From Prionace glauca (Eukaryota; Chordata; Chondrichthyes; Carcharhiniformes; Carcharhinidae): a stretch of DNA of 64,000 nt. How positions within the stretch are numbered: position 1 is the first letter of the stretch; every line of letters begins with the position of its first letter. A program made the translations under genes and the position numbers. Location: the NCBI GenBank assembly GCA_037974335.1, contig CM075760.1, forward strand, positions 28,410,402-28,474,401, given 5' to 3'. The notes below the pieces were generated by a model. The model did no database searches. It was not told the origin of the DNA and was given only the letters and a program-made list of their open reading frames with translations. This document shows positions 1 through 10,819 of the stretch, in pieces.

Positions 1-210
1 TGGTAATAAAATCACAGTTTTAACAATGGAATTACTTATTTAAATAAATAAATGATGAACTGTAACATCACCATCAGAAATAATGGGGACAATGCAATGA
101 ATATTTCAGCCAAACAAATATCCCGATACAGATAAAATGTCCATTTTAATATTAATCTATTGTAAATCTGGGAGTCCATTCTGTTGGGGGTGTGGAAGGT
201 GGGACGTGGA

Positions 211-254
211 TCCAGGCGCCGCCTCCAGCAGGGAATCAACAGGCGGCGCCTGGA
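211..254. repeat. 14-bp perfect inverted repeat upstream of VH promoter
   Basis: Arms at 211-224 (TCCAGGCGCCGCCT) and 241-254 are exact reverse complements, separated by 16 bases. The repeat lies about 25 bp upstream of the TATA-like box of the VH gene. It could be a protein-binding palindrome or form a cruciform. I saw no canonical immunoglobulin octamer (ATGCAAAT) between here and the leader ATG. A regulatory role is inference. Confidence 0.8.
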
Positions 255-275
255 AAGCCGCCCCCTTCTGCCGGG

Positions 276-285
276 TATTTAAATA
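276..285 (+). promoter_or_regulatory. TATA-like box of VH gene
   Basis: TATTTAAATA sits about 90 bp upstream of the leader ATG, inside the 14-bp palindrome GGTATTTAAATACC (274-287). Position and composition fit a core promoter for the VH transcript. No octamer is seen nearby, which differs from typical tetrapod VH promoters. Confidence 0.6.
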
Positions 286-374
286 CCGCTCACTGGGACC
301 GGAATCCAACAGTCCGGGAGCTGGTTTGTTCACTGACTTCCTGACACAACCATTTCCCCCAAATCACCAGAAAG

Positions 375-858
375 ATGAGGTCGGCCATTTCTCTCAGTTT
401 GTTGCTGACTTTCTTATCCGGTGAGTATTTTTTTTATTATTGTTCCAATCTCTCACTGTTACTGTCTCAGTGTTAGTCTCTCTCTGGAATGTTCCAGACT
501 CAGCAATCATTTCACTAAGATTAACCCCCGGTGTTTTTGATCTATTTTTACAGGTGTCCAGTCGGATGTTGTGTTGACCCAGCCAGAGGCAGAGACCGGG
601 GGTCCCGGAGGTTCCCTGAAACTGACCTGTAAAACCAGCGGGTTCGATCTTGGCAGCTACTCCATGTACTGGATCCGGCAGGTTCCCGGACAGGGCCTGG
701 AGTGGCTGGTTAGGTACTATAGTTCATCCAGCAACAACTACGCCCCATCAATTAAGGGTCGGTTTACTGCGTCCAAAGACACTTCAAACAGCATCTTCTC
801 TTTGGACATGAGGAGCCTGAAGATTGAAGACACGGCCATCTATTACTGTGCCAGAGAC
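375..858 (+). CDS. Immunoglobulin heavy-chain variable (VH) segment, germline, with split leader
   Basis: This encodes the antigen-binding variable domain of a shark-type IgM heavy chain. The leader exon is 375-420 (hydrophobic signal peptide starting [16 protein letters not shown]). The intron runs 421-553 with GT and TTTTTACAG ends, and the V exon is 554-858. The phase is kept and the V exon is fully open. Framework landmarks are present: first Cys in KLTCKTSGF, Trp in [15 protein letters not shown], the [10 protein letters not shown] strand, and second Cys in [13 protein letters not shown]1 is about GFDLGSYS and CDR2 about YYSSSSNN. The exon ends directly at an RSS, so the gene is unrearranged. 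The D and J segments follow on the same strand within 1.3 kb, as in cartilaginous-fish heavy-chain clusters. It looks functional; I see no truncation. Confidence 0.96.
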
Positions 859-897
859 CACAGCGAGAGGATCCAAGGATGGACCCGGACAAGAACC
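859..897 (+). promoter_or_regulatory. VH recombination signal sequence, 23-bp spacer
   Basis: Heptamer CACAGCG (859-865), a spacer of exactly 23 bases, and nonamer ACAAGAACC (889-897). The heptamer differs from consensus CACAGTG at position 6 and the nonamer differs at one base. By the 12/23 rule this site pairs with the 12-RSS on the 5' side of D1 or D2, and not with JH, which also has a 23-RSS. Confidence 0.95.
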
Positions 898-1244
898 GCC
901 CGAGAGGGAATTCCGCAACTTCATTCATAACCTGAAAGTCAGTATCTGTTTTAAATGCAATATGATCGAGAGTGGTCAGAAACAAACTATAATCGTGTTT
1001 AAAAAAAAGTAACGCAGAAAGCATTTAACAGTAAATCTTCCCAAACTCACCGATATAACTGGTGAGCTTTTCACTGACTTTATATTCATTGTAGTTTCAG
1101 CAAGTCCCACACACGATATATTACTCTTTTTAATATTTCTCATAGATTGTGTTGTATAAACAGTTGCCTACATTTTACATTAGACCAAAACGAATGATAC
1201 ATTTAAAGTGAATATTGAACAGCAGGACTGAACAGAGTGAGTGC

Positions 1245-1325
1245 AGTTTTTGTATGGGTGTGTGTCACTGTGATATACTATGGGAGTCACAGTGCTGAGA
1301 AAAGCGCCATCCTCATACAAAAACC
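1245..1325 (+). other. D1 diversity segment with 12- and 22-bp spacer RSSs
   Basis: The 5' RSS is nonamer AGTTTTTGT (1245-1253), a 12-base spacer and heptamer CACTGTG (1266-1272). The D coding part is 1273-1287, ATATACTATGGGAGT (15 nt). The 3' RSS is heptamer CACAGTG (1288-1294), a 22-base spacer and consensus nonamer ACAAAAACC (1317-1325). This 12/22 layout matches the D1 type of shark heavy-chain clusters. It allows V-to-D1 joining on the left and D1-to-D2 joining on the right. Confidence 0.95.
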
Positions 1326-1634
1326 TCAGAAAAGGACGTTGCTTAACTTTGTGACCAATGCCATTGCCGAATGCCAAAGTAAATGAGGCTTCAAAAAAAT
1401 AATACTTAGAAACAGCATTGTTTTTTTTTAAGATGTAAAATGCTTCAATTTTATTGTTATTGATTTACACGCTGAATGTGCACAGAGAGTGTAAAAGTTT
1501 CTAACCCCCTTTATCAATATCATGACCAGTAAAAATTGAAATATCTCACTGAGTCACCCTTAACGAGCTGGAAACAGGCTTTTGAAATAGCAGTGAAATT
1601 AACTGTCTGTATTTTACAGTTAACAGTCCGCCTC

Positions 1635-1702
1635 AGTATTTGTCATGCTGTGTCTCACTGTGATTACTGGATGGCACAGCAGTTACTGTCAATACAAAAA
1701 AC
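1635..1702 (+). other. D2 diversity segment with 12-bp spacer RSS on both sides
   Basis: The 5' RSS is nonamer AGTATTTGT (1635-1643), a 12-base spacer and CACTGTG (1656-1662). The D coding part is ATTACTGGATGG (1663-1674, 12 nt). The 3' RSS is CACAGCA (1675-1681), a 12-base spacer and an A-rich nonamer (1694-1702). With 12-RSSs on both sides, D2 can join D1 (22/23) or V (23) on its left and JH (23) on its right. This is the D2 arrangement of shark clusters. Confidence 0.94.
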
Positions 1703-2026
1703 CCTCAGCACTGATTGACTGAAACTGGATTAGTGTCACTTTTAAATCTCAACTGTAATCACAGTACAGTATTATTTATGTCCAGCACTGACCACATGAC
1801 AAGAATAAACATGGAAAATCTTGATAATTACTCAATTATCGATGTGTGTTTTCAACAACATGTTCACGTGTCACTCTGTGAAATATAAAACTTTAGGTCA
1901 TTTATGAATGTCAAATGATATCCAGAAATACAATTATAATTTAATGAACATTAATTGATTTTGCTTTTCCTTGGGTTTGTGAATATTTAAAATAATGGTG
2001 ATTTTGTCTCTATTTCGTGCAGGGAC

Positions 2027-2065
2027 GGTTATTGTATGACACAGCGTACGGAATGTGACACTGTG
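2027..2065 (+). promoter_or_regulatory. JH recombination signal sequence, 23-bp spacer
   Basis: Nonamer GGTTATTGT (2027-2035), a spacer of exactly 23 bases, and consensus heptamer CACTGTG (2059-2065), directly abutting the JH coding sequence. It is compatible with the 12-RSS 3' of D2. Confidence 0.95.
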
Positions 2066-2113
2066 ACTACTTCGACTACTGGGGACAAGGGACCATGGTG
2101 ACGGTGACTACAG
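2066..2113 (+). CDS. Immunoglobulin heavy-chain joining (JH) segment
   Basis: The 48 nt encode YFDYWGQGTMVTVTT, with the canonical WGQG beta-bulge motif that ends every heavy-chain V domain. It is followed at once by the splice donor GTAAGAA. The last base (G) joins CG of the CH1 exon to give Ala, so J and C are in phase. There is a single JH in the cluster, as expected for a minilocus. The gene is germline and intact. Confidence 0.96.
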
Positions 2114-5100
2114 GTAAGAACCATCCACTTATTGAGTAACTGGTTTACATGTGTCTTTGTTTTATATTTTTATCTGTACTAATAATCCATGTGGTAACAT
2201 CAATGTGAGTTTGGTGGATTCTCGGTTGAGAATTGTTACAATGTTTCCTGTGATTCTGCTGCAAAGGGGTTTTAGAATTCCGCTCTTTCTGGACAATAGT
2301 TGATGCTGAGGGTTTCAATCCCAAATTGTTGGGATTTTGCGTTTATCTGTTGAGGTTATTGTGTGGTTGGGTTACTTTAAAATCCGAATGTCTGTTTTAC
2401 AATTCAGCGTTTCTGCAGCGTTTAATCTCGATGACATCTATTGGCTGCGGTTTGTACCATCTACTGCACAAGTGTTTGAAATTTGGACCAAAAATTTAAA
2501 ACAATCTAAAATTTCTATATTTATCCAGTGAAAATGTTCCACTCACTCACAATGCTGGTGCTGCTGTGCAATAATTTCTGCTTATTCTAAACATGAATTA
2601 GTTTGGTGATGGGCTAATTGGCTGGAATTTACATTAAACATTTCTGTAAATGTTATATTTGATTCTGTTGAGAGTGTTTGTAGAATTGAGCTGCTTCCAC
2701 ATGAAGCGGGGTTCAGTCTCTCAGTGATGCGTTTTTTTTCCTCTGATGAGGAGATTATGAATCTGGATGACTCTAAATACGTAAAATTTGTGAATTAATT
2801 TGGTGTTTCTGCATTGTTGAACTCAGTGACACCGAGCTGTTACACGTTTTGTGATTGAATATGAACATTCTGCGGGTCGCAACTGCTTGATGCATGACTG
2901 CAGGGAGAAATAAAGCAGGCTTTATTGTATTTGTATGTTTAAAATCTTTAGTGATATCGGCTTACTCCACTCATTCAGAACATAGTTTGTCACTGCATTC
3001 AGATTTTGGGGTATCTGCAATGTTTAATCTCGGTGGCATTTGATGGCTGGAACTTTTACCATCCAAATGTTTAAATATGTTTGAAATATGACCCAATGTG
3101 AATAAGATGTGATAAAGTTTCAATGCTAATTTGTTGGACAAATTCCACCTCCTCGCAATGCTATTGCTATTATTCTAGATTTATGTTTAGTTTAATAATT
3201 GGTTAAGAGCTGGTTTGCAAGATTCGATATTGAGGTTTTTTTTGCAATGTTATATTTGATTCTGTTGAATGGATAATTGATCTGTTTTTCTGTGAAACGG
3301 ATTCATTCCCTCATTGATGTGTTTTGTTGTGTTTCTGCTGAGGAGATTCTATGGTACAGTCACTGTGAATGTTTAAAATTTGTGCTATAGTTTGGCTTTG
3401 TGGCATTATTTCTGTGTTGTTTAAATAGTGTATAACGGTGCCGTTGAGAGTTTAGATGTTTTCTGGTTGAACAGAAACAATCTTTGAGTTTGAAAATCCT
3501 TGTAGGGAGAAAACAAGCAGGTTGGGGGGAAAGAACACCTAAAAGATATCGCAGCATTTTTATAAATTTTAAATAACGCTTACAAATTCAAGTGAGTCAT
3601 GACTGACAACGTTCATTCGGACACTTAGTCTTTGCTGCAATCACAAACTTCTCATTTACAAGGTTAATAGTAAAATTAATATAAATCAAAGAATTATTAT
3701 TCGGTAATTTAACTCCATATTCACCACAGAGTATTTTATATTAATAATTTAGCAATAATCCCCTTTAATAGTTCTGTTGTGTATTTCACACAATTAACAT
3801 GACCAGAACATTTTCCAGACTGGAAATATTTTGTGACAATTCCAGAAGCTATTTCAATGATAACCTGCTGTTTTCACAGCCGTGCTCAGTTGAACAAGAT
3901 ACTTTGCATTAATCGGTATATCCCAGATTAAGTTCGCATTTACTGGAATACGAGTTTTGCAGAATAATTTCCTTTTTGGAAATTTTTGTATCCGATTATT
4001 AATTTTTTTTCTATGCAATTGAAACCAGATTATCCGTTCTAAGTATTTTTTTAAATTAGATACCGAGATAATTAATTAGTTTTCGCATCTCAAAATTTGT
4101 GAAATTGTTTAGTGTTCCTCAATTGTTTTTACATTGTTTACGCTCAGTGAAACTGAGCAGTTCTGGCTAAATGAAAATAAAATTGCCTTTGAATATTCTT
4201 GTAGGGATAAAGCAGAAAAGTTTCGGAAAATAAAATAAATATATCTTAGGGCATTTTATTCATGTTAACTAATGGTTACATATTAAAATAAAACATGAAT
4301 TACAATTCACTGTACCTCTGTTAGGGACATTACACTGCCCTGAATCTGTTATATTCGAAGTCCTCATTTTCAGAAAAATAATTGCCCAGTTTTTGTGATT
4401 TGAGACAGTCAGGGAGAAATAGTTAAAAGGCAAAGGGAGTTTTAAAATGAACATCAGGTTAATTTAAAATGTTTGTTGATTTTTTCACTGTTGTAATTTG
4501 ACCTTTGATCAATTAGAATCAAACAGTTTATAAAAATTTGACAGACTGAACACAGTTTTCTGACAGATGAAATTCGCTGACACTCAAGTAAAATTGTTCA
4601 AATGATTGTGTTTGAATTGTAGTAAAGTGTTAACAGAAACTGGCTACCGACTGACAATTAAATGCTTGAAATTCAAAAAGATTACTTTATAGAAAAATAA
4701 TATGATATTATAAATACTATAAAAATAATATTAGCTCAGCACTTAATAACATCATGTCTCCCATTAATGTTAAACACAGAATAAATGACAGAATGGAAGA
4801 ATTCATACTAACTGAAGCTTATGTTTAATTCTTATTAAATATTATAATGAAGAAAAGGTTGAGACTTATATTCTGCATCGTGTTTTTAGCGTTACAGAGC
4901 ATTTGAATCAATTATCGTCTTTATGTTTGCACTGTTTAATTCAGATCTTCTTTAATTAAACAATGTGTTCACTAATGAAGTTGTTATATGGGTGGCCTAA
5001 ATTATTAAATCTAGGAAGCAGTATTATTGATTTCAAACGGCCAGGCCGTTACAGCCTGGACAAACTCAGAAATCTGCATTTTTAACTCGTTTGTTCGTTG

Positions 5101-6420
5101 TAATAAGATATTTGTAGTCAAAGTGAAAAAGTAAAATATTACAATGTGATTAGATTTAAGTAAATGAATGACAGATGTTTGAATGTTTCCATTCAGTAAT
5201 TTGAAATTATAGTTTAACATTGAGATTTAATTGTAACCTAATTATTTAACAATGTTGGGGACAGAAGCACGTTTTGAATGATTGAAAACTCATTTTATTA
5301 CAGAGAACATATCAGCTGACAGGAGAACTAACTGACAATTAACAATAACTTAAAATGTAATATTAACGCTGATTAATTTAAAACAAAAGACCTTGAATAT
5401 TGCACTAGCGTGCAAAATATCATCAGTCTTAGAGAATATTTAATTGTATCAAAATGAATTCAAAAACAAAACATTTCTTTACTCAGCTGTGCTCGGCTCG
5501 ATAAATTGTATTGCCTTGATAATTTTGTTGATTACATTTAATTAAGAAATTAGATCCAATCAGGTAACGATTTTCAATGTAAATATTTCCCGGTTTGTTT
5601 AATTCTTAGTGTGTCACTGTATCTCTGTTAGGGACATTGAACTATTACTGTGTCACTGTATCTCTGATAGGGACATTGAACTGTCCTGAATCTGTTATTT
5701 TTGCTCATTTTCAGCGAAATTACATTTTTACACAATTTTCGCGAAGTGATGCAGGCAGAGAGAAATAATTAAAAGTCGAGAGGAGTTCTGAAATGAATAC
5801 CCGCTTAATTTAAAATAGGTTATTGATTTTCTGTTGTAACTTAACTATTGATCAATGAGAATCCAACAGTTTGAAATTGACAGATTGAACAGATCTTTCT
5901 GCTGGGAACTCGACTGTTGAACTGTTTGTGTCTGTTCTCTTTCTGGGCGTGTGGTCACTGTGTTGGGACCAGGAATCTCCCTGACTGGTTATAAATCTTT
6001 TGATTCCTTCTTCTGTGCAGCAGGAAGTGAAATTTGATTTATTTCTTCAATGCACTTGTATCTGTGGGAAATGTGACTGTTTGACTCGGTGTCTCAGAAA
6101 TTAAGTCCCTGAAGCATATTGTGTCTATCAGAGAAGCAGAAACATCGGACTTTAGAGGGAGAATTGGGTGATTTTTAAGCAGTGATGTACCGGCCTTGGG
6201 AATGTTCGATGAACAAATACAAAGTGAGATTTACTATATTGTGCTCCGTCCTACAGCAGCCCCTGAACTGTTTAGTTTGACAGTTGAAGGGTCAAATTCA
6301 CTTGCATATTATTTTTAATCTTCTAAAGGCATTTTAGAGACATTTGCGCGGCCAGAATTTTTAATCTAATTGTTCCTTCATAAAGTGTTGATATGAAGCA
6401 TCCTTGAACAACTGCAGTCC
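2114..6420 (+). other. 5' part of J-C intron, AT-rich, built of decayed duplications
   Basis: No exon is visible. The sequence holds diverged copies of itself. The stretch near 2400-2495 resembles 2990-3090 (TTTAATCTCG and GCTGG landmarks). The stretch 2640-2890 resembles 3240-3510 (TTATATTTGATTCTGTTGA then TGAGGAGATT), and parts recur near 4080-4240. The stretch 4310-4565 recurs at about 5655-5910 (CTGTTAGGGACATT, CCTGAATCTGTTAT, TGATCAATTAGAATC-like landmarks). A 40-bp piece is also tandemly doubled at 5610-5690. These repeats look old. Confidence 0.6.
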
Positions 6421-6710
6421 ATATGCTGCAGGCATCCGCCCTGCTGTTAGGCAGGAAGTTCCAGGATTTTGACCCAGCGATTATGAATGAATTGAGATAT
6501 TGTTTCAGGTCAGGACGGTGTGTGTTTTGGAGGGAAGCTTACAGGTTATAGTGTTTCAGATGTGGCTGCTGCCCTTGTCCTGTTAGGATGTAAAGGCAGC
6601 GGGTTTGGACAGTGTATTCTATGGAGCCTTGGTGAGTTGCTGCAGTGCATGTTGTATATAATGCACACAGTGCTGACACTGCCTGTTAGTGATGGAGAGA
6701 GTGAATAGGG
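6420..6710 (+). repeat. Dispersed repeat fragment (same family as 51,950-52,300)
   Basis: It contains the phrases TTCCAGGATTTTGACCCAGC and GGTGAGTTGCTGCAGTGCAT, also seen in diverged form at about 51,950-52,300 and 48,255-48,320. The family looks like an interspersed repeat common in shark DNA. I cannot assign it to a class with confidence. Confidence 0.5.
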
Positions 6711-6954
6711 TGAATGAGGGGCCGGGTAATCTTGTGGGTGGCTTGCCCTGGATTGTGTCAGATTCCGTGAGGTTTTACAAGTTTCTCTCATTGAGGAAAG
6801 AGGAAATTATTTAATTGTGACTGACTTGTGAAAGATTTAAATGTTTTTCCAACACTTGCCCCACAGTCCGTGTTGTGCTCGCTTGTCACTCCCACTTACT
6901 GTGCGAGTGGGTGAGTATGTGTGGAGTGAGGGTGCTTTTTCAGACTGAATCAGC

Positions 6955-7343
6955 CAGATAGAGACTTACACACATCACACACTCTCACACACATAAATAC
7001 ACACAGAGAGACTCTCATATTCTCTCACACATACACACGCACACTTACTTTCTCTCTCATACGATATCTCACACACATTCTCTTTCTCTCACGGTCTACA
7101 TACTCTGTCTCAAATACAAATCCAGACACACTCTCGCTCTCTCAATCAGTCTCTCATCTCTCATATACAAAAACACTCACACGCACACATCTCCACACAC
7201 ATTCTCTCTTACACGCAGACACACACACACACATAAGCATAGTCTCAGGCTCTCACACACGCACTCACTCTCCCACACTCTGTCACACACGCTCAAGTTG
7301 TCTCTCATGTATTCACACACTCTCTCACAATTCCTCCTGCACA

Positions 7344-7379
<36 letters not shown>

Positions 7380-7553
7380 ACACACACACATATTTCTATC
7401 TCTGTTGCACAGACTATCTAACACCTGTACATTCTTGCTGTCACACACTAGCTCGCTCACACTCTCTCACAAACATAGACCTATGCAAACACTCTAACTT
7501 ACACACAAACACAGTCTCTCTCACAAGCACAGTCTCACGCAAACGTTCTCTGT

Positions 7554-7584
<31 letters not shown>

Positions 7585-7860
7585 ACTTTGCTTCTATCAC
7601 CCACGCACATTGCACACATCTTTCTCACTCACACACAATCCCGTGCACACTTCCACACACACATGAACAGTATGTTTGCTTTCTAGTAGGCACACTGCCC
7701 CCTCTTGCAAACGCAGCCCACTGTCTCACACATGTGCAAACACAGTCTATCACACACAGGCACCTTCACACACACATTCACCCCTCTCTCTATCAAACAC
7801 ACACCCAAACACACCTCACACACTTTCCACCTCACATATGTCAGAGAGACTGTCATTTAC
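6955..7860 (+). repeat. CA/CTCA-rich microsatellite tract in J-C intron
   Basis: This is about 0.9 kb of impure CACA, CTCTCTCT and CTCACACA repeats. The open frames in it are low-complexity artefacts. It is the first of three adjacent simple-repeat blocks in the J-C intron. Confidence 0.9.
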
Positions 7861-7863
7861 ATC

Positions 7864-8168
7864 ATAGAATAGAATCACGAGATCCTACACTACAGAAGGA
7901 GGCCATTCAGCCCATCAAGTCTGCATCAACAGGAATCCCACCAAAGCCCTATCCCCATAACCACATGTGTTTACTCTAACTAGACCTCCTGAACCTATTC
8001 GCACGGCCACTCCCCTGAACCCAAACGTCTTTGGACTGTGGGAGGAAACAGGAGCATCCGAAGGAAACCCAAGCAGACACGGGGTGAACTTACTAACTCC
8101 ATACACAATGACCCATATCGGGAATTGAACTGTGAGGCAGCAGCGTCAATCACTGTGCCACCTCGGCC
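7864..8168 (-). mobile_element. tRNA-derived HE1-like SINE, antisense
   Basis: Read on the minus strand it has the shark HE1-type SINE order: a tRNA-like head (GTGGCACAGTGATTGACGCT, 8165 downward), the GTGTCTGCTTGGGTTTCC-like block, and a tail ending near GATTCTATTCTATG. It is close to full length and moderately diverged. The family assignment rests on remembered consensus features. Confidence 0.75.
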
Positions 8169-8754
8169 ACCCCCTCCCCCTCCCCCACTAACATTTGAAT
8201 GAGGGTGGGATCGGGAAGCCCGTGTAAAACTCAAGTGAATAAGTTTCAGCGGGAAATTCTTCTCTGTTTGGAATCATATTTAGCACAAAGCAAGATGGTG
8301 ATAGTTGCTGGAGGTCAAACATCTAAGTTGAGAAATCACTGCAGGAGTTCGGCAGGGGACTGTTCTGGGTCCAACAATCTTCTATTGCTTCATCAATGAC
8401 ACATTCCATACAACATGAGGTCAGAAGTAGGGATTTCCATGTGTTACACCGGACACAAAGACACAATCAATAAGAAGGGATCTGGCTGAGACTAAGTCCG
8501 CCTGGCTCCCCAATACTGGTGTAAACTTGGTGTTTGATTCCTGTGTGACCCTAGTATTGCTGGAAGCTTCCCTTCCAGCTCCCTCAGTCTGTCTATTTGT
8601 TCACTGATCCGTGTTTCTGAAAGAAAGGCCCCGACATTAAAGCAGCTGCCCGGTGATCTACACTGATTCCTGACTTTACACAGCCCTGTTACTGAAAGCT
8701 GATCAATGGAGAGAATCGGGAAAAGATCAATGGAGAGGGAGAGGAGGAGGTGGC

Positions 8755-10815
8755 TCACTGACTCTCTCACCCTCACCCTCACTCACTCACTCACCCTCAA
8801 TCTCTCCTCCTCACTCAAATAACTTCACTCACTCACCCTCACTTACCCACCTTCCCTCACTGACACACTCTCACTCACTCACCCTCATTTACTCACCCTC
8901 AATCTCTCGTCCTCACTCAAATAACTTCACTCACTCACCCTCAATCTCTCATCCTCACTCAAACAACTTCACTCACTCACCCTCACTTACCCACCTTCCC
9001 TCACTGACACACTCTCACTCACTCACCCTCATTCACTCACACTCAATCTCTCATCCTCACTCAAAGATCTTCACTCACTCACCTTATCTTACCTACCTTC
9101 CCTCTCTGGCACACTCTCTCACTCACTCTCCCTCATTCACTCACCCTCACTCACTCATCCACAATCACTCACTCTTACTTACTCATTCTCATTCACGCTT
9201 ACTCACTCGTCCTCACTCACTCACCCTTGCTCACTCATCCACCCTCCCACACACTCCCTCACACTCACTCATCCGCACTCACTCACCCTTACTCACTCAC
9301 CCTTACTCACACATTCTCAACCGCCCTCACGCACTGACCCTCACGCACCCGCCCTCACACACTCGCCTTCACACACCCGCCCTCACACACTCGCCCTCAC
9401 ACACTCGCCCTCACACACTCGCCCTCACACACTCAATGATCCTGTTTCACCCTGAGTCACTCACCCTCACACACTCACTCACTCACTCACCATGTTCGCT
9501 CACTCACTCTCACCCATCCTCACTCACTCACCCATTCAACTTCACTCGTTCACTCAAACACACGCCCTGACTCACTCATCCTCACGCCCTCACACACTCA
9601 TTATCTCACTCAATCTCATCCATCCTCACTCACTCACTCACCCACACTCACCCACAAGCACTCATTCAACCTCACTCGTTCAACCTCAATCACACACCCT
9701 GCCTCACTCATTCTCACACCCTCACTCACTCATTCATATTCACTCACTCTCACACCCTCAGTCACGTAACCACATTCACTCACTCACTCACATTCACTCA
9801 CCCTCACGCACTCACCCTCACGCGCCCTCATTAACTCACTGTCACTGAGCCACCCACACTCATCCACCATCACTCACTCAACCTCACTCACTAAACCTCA
9901 CTCACTGACTTAGACCCTCAGTCAGTCACTATCATTCATACTCACCTTCATTCACTCATCCCACTAATCCACCCTGACTCACCCAATCTCAATCACTCTC
10001 ACTCACTCATTCCACTAATCCACCCTCACTCACCCAGTCTCACTCACTCTCACTCACCCTCACTCACTCACCCCATTCTCTCAGACTCACTCACTCACCC
10101 CACTTACCCACCCTCACTCATCCAGTCTCACTCACTCTCGCTCACACTCACTTACCTACCCTCCCTCAATCACCCAGACTCACCCCCACAGACTCAAGCT
10201 CAATGACCCTCTCTCTGTCTCTCTCTCACTTACGCCACCTCACCCACTTAAACTCACGCACCGACCTTCACTCACATACCCTCACATACTCATAATCACT
10301 CAACATCACGCACCCTAACCCACAAATCCTCAGTCACTCATCCTCATTCAAACACCTTTACTCACTCACCCTCACTCTCCCCCTCATCCACATTCATTCT
10401 CCCTCACACACCACCCTCAATAACACACTCTGACTCACTCACTCTCACCCCTGACTTACACAGTTACATTCACTCCCTCATCCTCATTCAATCAATCTCA
10501 CTCACTTTCACTCACCCACCTCCACTAACCTTCAACATCCTCACTCACTCTCCCTCATCTTTCACTCTTGCTTACCTACACTCATCCAGCCACCTTCACT
10601 CACATTCAGCCACCTTCACTCACACATCCTCATTTACTCACGCTCTCTCACACTCACCCACACTTACTCACCCTCAATCACTCATCCTCACTCAAAGAAC
10701 TTCACTCACTCACCCTCACTTACCCACCTTCCTTCACACATCACTCATCCACTCTGACTCATTTAATCACTCACCCTCACACACTCACATTCTCTCACTC
10801 ACACTCACTGAATCT
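8755..10815 (+). repeat. 2-kb CTCA/CACTCACCCT satellite in J-C intron
   Basis: Tandem, impure CACTCACTCACCCT units fill about 2 kb. A longer unit holding TCAATCTCTC and CTTACCCACCTTCC recurs at about 8,820, 8,960 and 10,680. The + strand is almost G-free here, so the template strand of Ig transcription is the G-rich one. The composition flips abruptly at about 10,815. Confidence 0.9.
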
Positions 10816-10819
10816 GTGT

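Noticed and set aside
6955-10815. CRISPR-like regular spacing of short repeats
   Set aside because: The units are contiguous microsatellite/minisatellite without unique spacers, and the genome is vertebrate.
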